A stretch of DNA of 64,000 bases, from NCBI RefSeq assembly GCF_016863435.1, contig NZ_BOOW01000028.1, positions 1 through 64,000 on the forward strand. The letters are read 5' to 3'. Positions 61,238 through 64,000 of this stretch are shown here, piece by piece. The DNA comes from Sinosporangium siamense. Its GTDB lineage: Bacteria; Actinomycetota; Actinomycetes; Streptosporangiales; Streptosporangiaceae. The position numbers were made by a program, and so were the translations under genes. The notes beneath the pieces are model-generated. The model made no database searches. It was not told the origin of the DNA and saw only the letters and a list, made by a program, of their open reading frames with translations. How positions within the stretch are numbered: position 1 is the stretch's first letter; each line of letters starts with the position of its first letter.

Positions 61238-62089
61238 ATGAACAACTCACCGATCAAGCCCAAGACCATCACCGTGGACGGGCTCACCGTACGCTACGCC
61301 GAGAGCGAGCAGCGCGACACTCACGCGCTCCTGCTCAGCCCCTGGCCCGAGAGCGTGTACGCCTTCGAGCCCACCTGGGCCGAACTCGCCGCCGGCGTCC
61401 ACGTGGTCGCCGTCGACCTGCCCGGTTTCGGAAGGTCGCAAAGCCGTCCGGACCTGCTCGCCCCACGAGCAGCCGGCGCGTTCGTCCTTCAGATCCTGGA
61501 CGCGCTCGGGCTCGGCAAGGTGCACATCGTCGGCCCGGACATCGGCACCAGCGCCTCCCTGTTCGCGGCGGCGCAACGGCCGGACCGGTTCCACAGCGTC
61601 GTCATCGGCAGCGGCGGCGCGTCGGCGCGGCTCGAACTCGGTGAGCCGCTCGCGAGCTGGGTGTCGGAGCCCGACATCAGCTGGTACGAGCAGAACGCAC
61701 CCACCGTCATGCAGACGACCTTGGACAACATCTTCCCGGCGACACCCCTCGGCGACCATGTGCGAGAGGACTACCTCGCCTCGTACGCCGGTCGCCGGTT
61801 CGCCGAGTCGATGCGATACGTCCGCACCTACCCGACCGAGCTCAAGGCGTTGGAGCAGCTGCTCCCGGCCATCCGGACACCCGTCCGGATCATCGCCCCC
61901 GAGCGGGACCAGGTCGTCCCTCCCGCGCACGGCGAGTTCCTCGCCGCCCGGCTGCCCAACAGCACACTCGACGTCGTCGACGCGGGGCACTTCATCTGGG
62001 AAGAGGCACCGAAGACCTATGCGTCCCTGGTTCTCGACTGGTGGGAACGCCACCAGCCCGACAACCACGCCATCGAACCCGAAAGGTGA
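61238..62089 (+). CDS. Alpha/beta hydrolase with aspartate nucleophile
   Basis: A 283-residue alpha/beta hydrolase. The nucleophile elbow reads IVGPDIGTSASL, Asp in place of Ser, as in haloalkane dehalogenases and epoxide hydrolases; the catalytic His is in VVDAGHFIWEE. ATG 61238 has AAAGAG upstream. First gene of a tight three-gene cluster with a VOC protein and a second, serine-type hydrolase (gaps of 8 and 12 bp), probably one detoxification or catabolic operon. Confidence 0.88.
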   Translation: MNNSPIKPKTITVDGLTVRYAESEQRDTHALLLSPWPESVYAFEPTWAELAAGVHVVAVDLPGFGRSQSRPDLLAPRAAGAFVLQILDALGLGKVHIVGPDIGTSASLFAAAQRPDRFHSVVIGSGGASARLELGEPLASWVSEPDISWYEQNAPTVMQTTLDNIFPATPLGDHVREDYLASYAGRRFAESMRYVRTYPTELKALEQLLPAIRTPVRIIAPERDQVVPPAHGEFLAARLPNSTLDVVDAGHFIWEEAPKTYASLVLDWWERHQPDNHAIEPER

Positions 62090-62097
62090 GAACAGTG

Positions 62098-62772
62098 ATG
62101 GGCACCATGCCCGCAACCGGCACCGAGACGACCGCCGCCACGAAGGAGGCGGACCTGAAGCTTGAAGCCGTTGTGATCCCCGTGTCCGACGTCGACCGCT
62201 CGAAGAAGTTTTACCAAGACCTCGGCTGGCGCCTCGACGCCGACTTCTCCTTTGAGAACGGCTTTCGCGTCGTCCAGGTGACGCCTCCGGGATCGCCCGC
62301 GTCCATCCAGTTCGGAACCCGGATCACCCATCAGCGGCCCGGAGCCGCCGAAGGCGTCTACCTGGTCGTCTCCGACATCGTCGCAGCCCGCGACCGGCTC
62401 GCGGCCCTCGGCGCCGAGGTCGGCGACGTCTTCCACCCGGAAGCCCCTGGCGCCCAGTTCGGTCAGGTCCCCGACGGTCGGGCCGGCGGGCTCGCCACCG
62501 ATCGTGCCAGCTATGGGTCTTTTGCGACCTTCCACGACCCGGACGGCAACGCCTACCTGATCCAGGAGGTCACGACCCGGCTTCCCGGGCGCGTCGACAC
62601 CGGCGCCACGAACTACGCGTCGCTGAACGACCTGGTCGGCGCGCTCAAAAGGGCGGCGGCCGCGCACGGCGAGCACGAGGCCCGCAACGGCGGCGCGTAC
62701 GACGAGAACTGGCCGCAATGGTACGCGGCCTACATGATCGCCGAGCACCACGGCGACGAACTCCCCCAGTAA
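62098..62772 (+). CDS. VOC/glyoxalase superfamily protein
   Basis: A 224-residue protein: VOC module from residue 20 (LEAVVIPVSDVDRSKKFYQD LGW) through ATFHDPDGNAYLIQEVT, then a 60-residue helical tail with YDENWPQWYAAYMIAEHHGDEL that I associate with a glyoxalase subgroup common in actinomycetes. ATG 62098 follows AAAGGTGAG; a GTG three bases earlier is possible. Confidence 0.88.
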   Translation: MGTMPATGTETTAATKEADLKLEAVVIPVSDVDRSKKFYQDLGWRLDADFSFENGFRVVQVTPPGSPASIQFGTRITHQRPGAAEGVYLVVSDIVAARDRLAALGAEVGDVFHPEAPGAQFGQVPDGRAGGLATDRASYGSFATFHDPDGNAYLIQEVTTRLPGRVDTGATNYASLNDLVGALKRAAAAHGEHEARNGGAYDENWPQWYAAYMIAEHHGDELPQ

Positions 62773-62784
62773 GGACGGCGAATC

Positions 62785-63678
62785 ATGACCACCCTCAGCC
62801 ACGGCCACGAGCTCACGCAGCTCACCGCACCCGTCCTCGACGTCACCGCCGACAACGGGGTGACCTACGCCTACCGCCGCTTCGGCGCCGCCGACACGGG
62901 CGAGCCGCCCCTGCTGTTCCTCCAGCACTTCCGCGGCAACCTCGACAACTGGGACCCGATCCTGGTCGACGCTCTCGCCGCGGGGCGCGAGGTGATCCTG
63001 CTCGACAACGCTGGAGTCGGGCTGTCCTCGGGCCAGGTACCCGTCACGGTCACGCAGATGGCCCGGGACGCCATCTCCTTCCTCGACGCGTCGGATCTCG
63101 GGCAGGTCGACCTGCTCGGCTTCTCGCTCGGCGGCATGGTCGCCCAGGAGGTCGCACTCCTCAGGCCGCGCGCGGTCCGGCGGATCGTCCTGGCGGGAAC
63201 CGGACCTAGAGGCGGCCGGCAGATGCACGGCTGGACACTCGACATCGAGCGCGCCGCGAACCGGGCGGACGGCGGCCTGGAGGAACTCCTTCACATCTTC
63301 TTCGGCATCACCGAGACCAGCCGGGCGCTCGGCATGGAATACGTCCAGCGCATCTTCAGCCGGACCGAGAACCCCGACAAGCCCAACGGCCCTGAAGTCG
63401 CTCGCGCCCAGTACGACGCGATCGTCGAGTGGGGCATCCCCGACCTCGGCCGGCTCGCCCGCCTCGCCGGGATCACCCAGCCCACGCTGGTGGCCGCCGG
63501 TGACAACGACCCGATGATCCCGACGGTCAACTCCCAGCTTCTCGCCGACCACCTGCCGAACGCGCGCCTGCGGATCTTCTCCGACGCCGGCCATGGGTTC
63601 CTGTTCCAGTACCCGCGCCAGTTCGCGGCGCTCGTCCAGGAGTTCTTGTCCGGCCCGGCGCACCAGGGGAGTGTCTGA
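62785..63678 (+). CDS. Alpha/beta hydrolase (serine type)
   Basis: A 297-residue alpha/beta hydrolase: FLQHFRGNLDNWDP oxyanion segment, nucleophile Ser in LLGFSLGGMVAQEV, acid in AAGDNDPMIPT and His in SDAGHGFLFQY. ATG 62785 has AAGGACGG. Third gene of the hydrolase-VOC-hydrolase cluster. Substrate unknown. Confidence 0.9.
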   Translation: MTTLSHGHELTQLTAPVLDVTADNGVTYAYRRFGAADTGEPPLLFLQHFRGNLDNWDPILVDALAAGREVILLDNAGVGLSSGQVPVTVTQMARDAISFLDASDLGQVDLLGFSLGGMVAQEVALLRPRAVRRIVLAGTGPRGGRQMHGWTLDIERAANRADGGLEELLHIFFGITETSRALGMEYVQRIFSRTENPDKPNGPEVARAQYDAIVEWGIPDLGRLARLAGITQPTLVAAGDNDPMIPTVNSQLLADHLPNARLRIFSDAGHGFLFQYPRQFAALVQEFLSGPAHQGSV

Positions 63679-63905
63679 CATCTCCCCCTGATGGAGCCAG
63701 AGCATCGGTGAAGCGATGGCGACACCCGCGAGACAGCGGCCGGCGAGCTCGCCGGACCGGGCCAGGGTCGCCCGCCACCGCTTGAGGGCTTATCAGCCTG
63801 AGACCTCGGCATAAGCGCAGGTGAATGGCAAATCCATTGGATCCTGTGCCATTACTACCGGCCCGTCTCGGTCGACGGGTCCTCTGTAACGCGGAAGTAG
63901 GTCGT
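63679..63905. other. Intergenic region with a palindrome
   Basis: AATGG-caaat-CCATT (63824-63838) is a perfect dyad about 70 bp before the last gene's start and may be its operator. Nothing else is recognised. Confidence 0.35.
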
Positions 63906-64000
63906 GTGAAACGTTTCCAACGATTGGCCGCAGCCTTAGCAGGCAGCCTGCTCGTCGTATTCGCCGCCGGAATTCAGCTGCCCGCCCTCTCATCGGCCTC
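63906..64000 (+). CDS. Start of a secreted protein (partial)
   Basis: GTG 63906 behind GGAAGTAGG begins a signal peptide (KRFQR basic start, then an Ala/Leu-rich core LAAALAGSLLVVFAAG and a likely ALSSA cleavage site). The mature protein lies beyond the window. Confidence 0.65.
   Translation, partial: MKRFQRLAAALAGSLLVVFAAGIQLPALSSA

Noticed and set aside
61108-61644. 178-codon frame starting behind GAGAAGGGG
   Set aside because: It overlaps the clearly real alpha/beta hydrolase in another frame and has Arg/Ala shadow composition.
63793-63993. 66-codon minus-strand frame at the right edge
   Set aside because: Antisense to a well-formed signal peptide start at 63906 with a good ribosome site.

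Overview
The window is very G+C-rich, densely packed DNA of an actinomycete. The gene content (many TetR, LuxR and ECF regulators, siderophore-interacting protein, RsbQ/RsbP-type phosphatase, secreted proteins, two-component-linked ABC exporters), frequent GTG/TTG starts and apparently leaderless genes fit Actinomycetia; a Streptosporangiales-type soil genome is my best guess, but that is inference. It reads as an accessory chromosome arm: mostly small regulator plus enzyme or regulator plus exporter modules, no core housekeeping operon apart from an RsgA-like GTPase, and many gene remnants.

Layout. 0-4 kb: right end of a probable IS200/IS605 element, a P450 divergent from a MarR regulator, an erythromycin-esterase homologue divergent from an ArsR-type regulator. 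4-8.2 kb: TetR/ABC/ABC drug exporter, then a methyltransferase with an in-frame stop. 8.3-12.3 kb: secreted small protein, siderophore-interacting protein with a divergent TetR, another TetR. 12.4-15.8 kb: RsgA GTPase with a leader peptide and attenuator, GNAT acetyltransferase, AlkD-like repair protein. 16.4-18.9 kb: overlapping rsbQ-rsbP-STAS stress-signalling operon. 20-23.5 kb: four-gene overlapping operon (ECF sigma, zinc-type anti-sigma, ABC ATPase, ABC permease). 23.6-25.9 kb: two methyltransferases and a TetR with tandem palindromic operators. 27.4-33.7 kb: D-aminoacylase-like hydrolase, a large TerD/SCO0854-like protein, WYL regulator with divergent epoxide hydrolase. 34-38.4 kb: ABC ATPase, FtsX permease, histidine kinase and response regulator. 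39.8-47.8 kb: YdeI, APH kinase, flavin monooxygenase, TetR/SDR modules. 48.5-56.8 kb: quinone reductase, DoxX/ECF41 pair, VOC proteins, M28 membrane peptidase, lipoprotein, MFS exporter, secreted protein. 58-64 kb: alcohol dehydrogenase, frameshifted secreted protein, hydrolase-VOC-hydrolase cluster, start of a secreted protein.

The most striking feature is decay. At four or five places two outward-facing genes (a regulator and its likely target) survive only as their C-terminal halves abutting one another (about 16.2, 19.5, 26.8, 39.3 and 57.4 kb), as if one deletion had removed both 5' ends and the shared promoter. Other remnants include an imine reductase with an internal deletion, a multicopper oxidase apparently split by a small inversion, an integrase fragment, and several frameshifted genes. 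A short repeat with core GCCGTAC, usually preceded by GGCT, recurs about a dozen times between genes and in dead genes. Regulatory sequence is unusually legible: at least eight clean operator-like palindromes lie at regulator promoters, and the rsgA leader ends in an R-A-P motif followed by competing hairpins. All family assignments are from reading the translated sequence; no database search was run.
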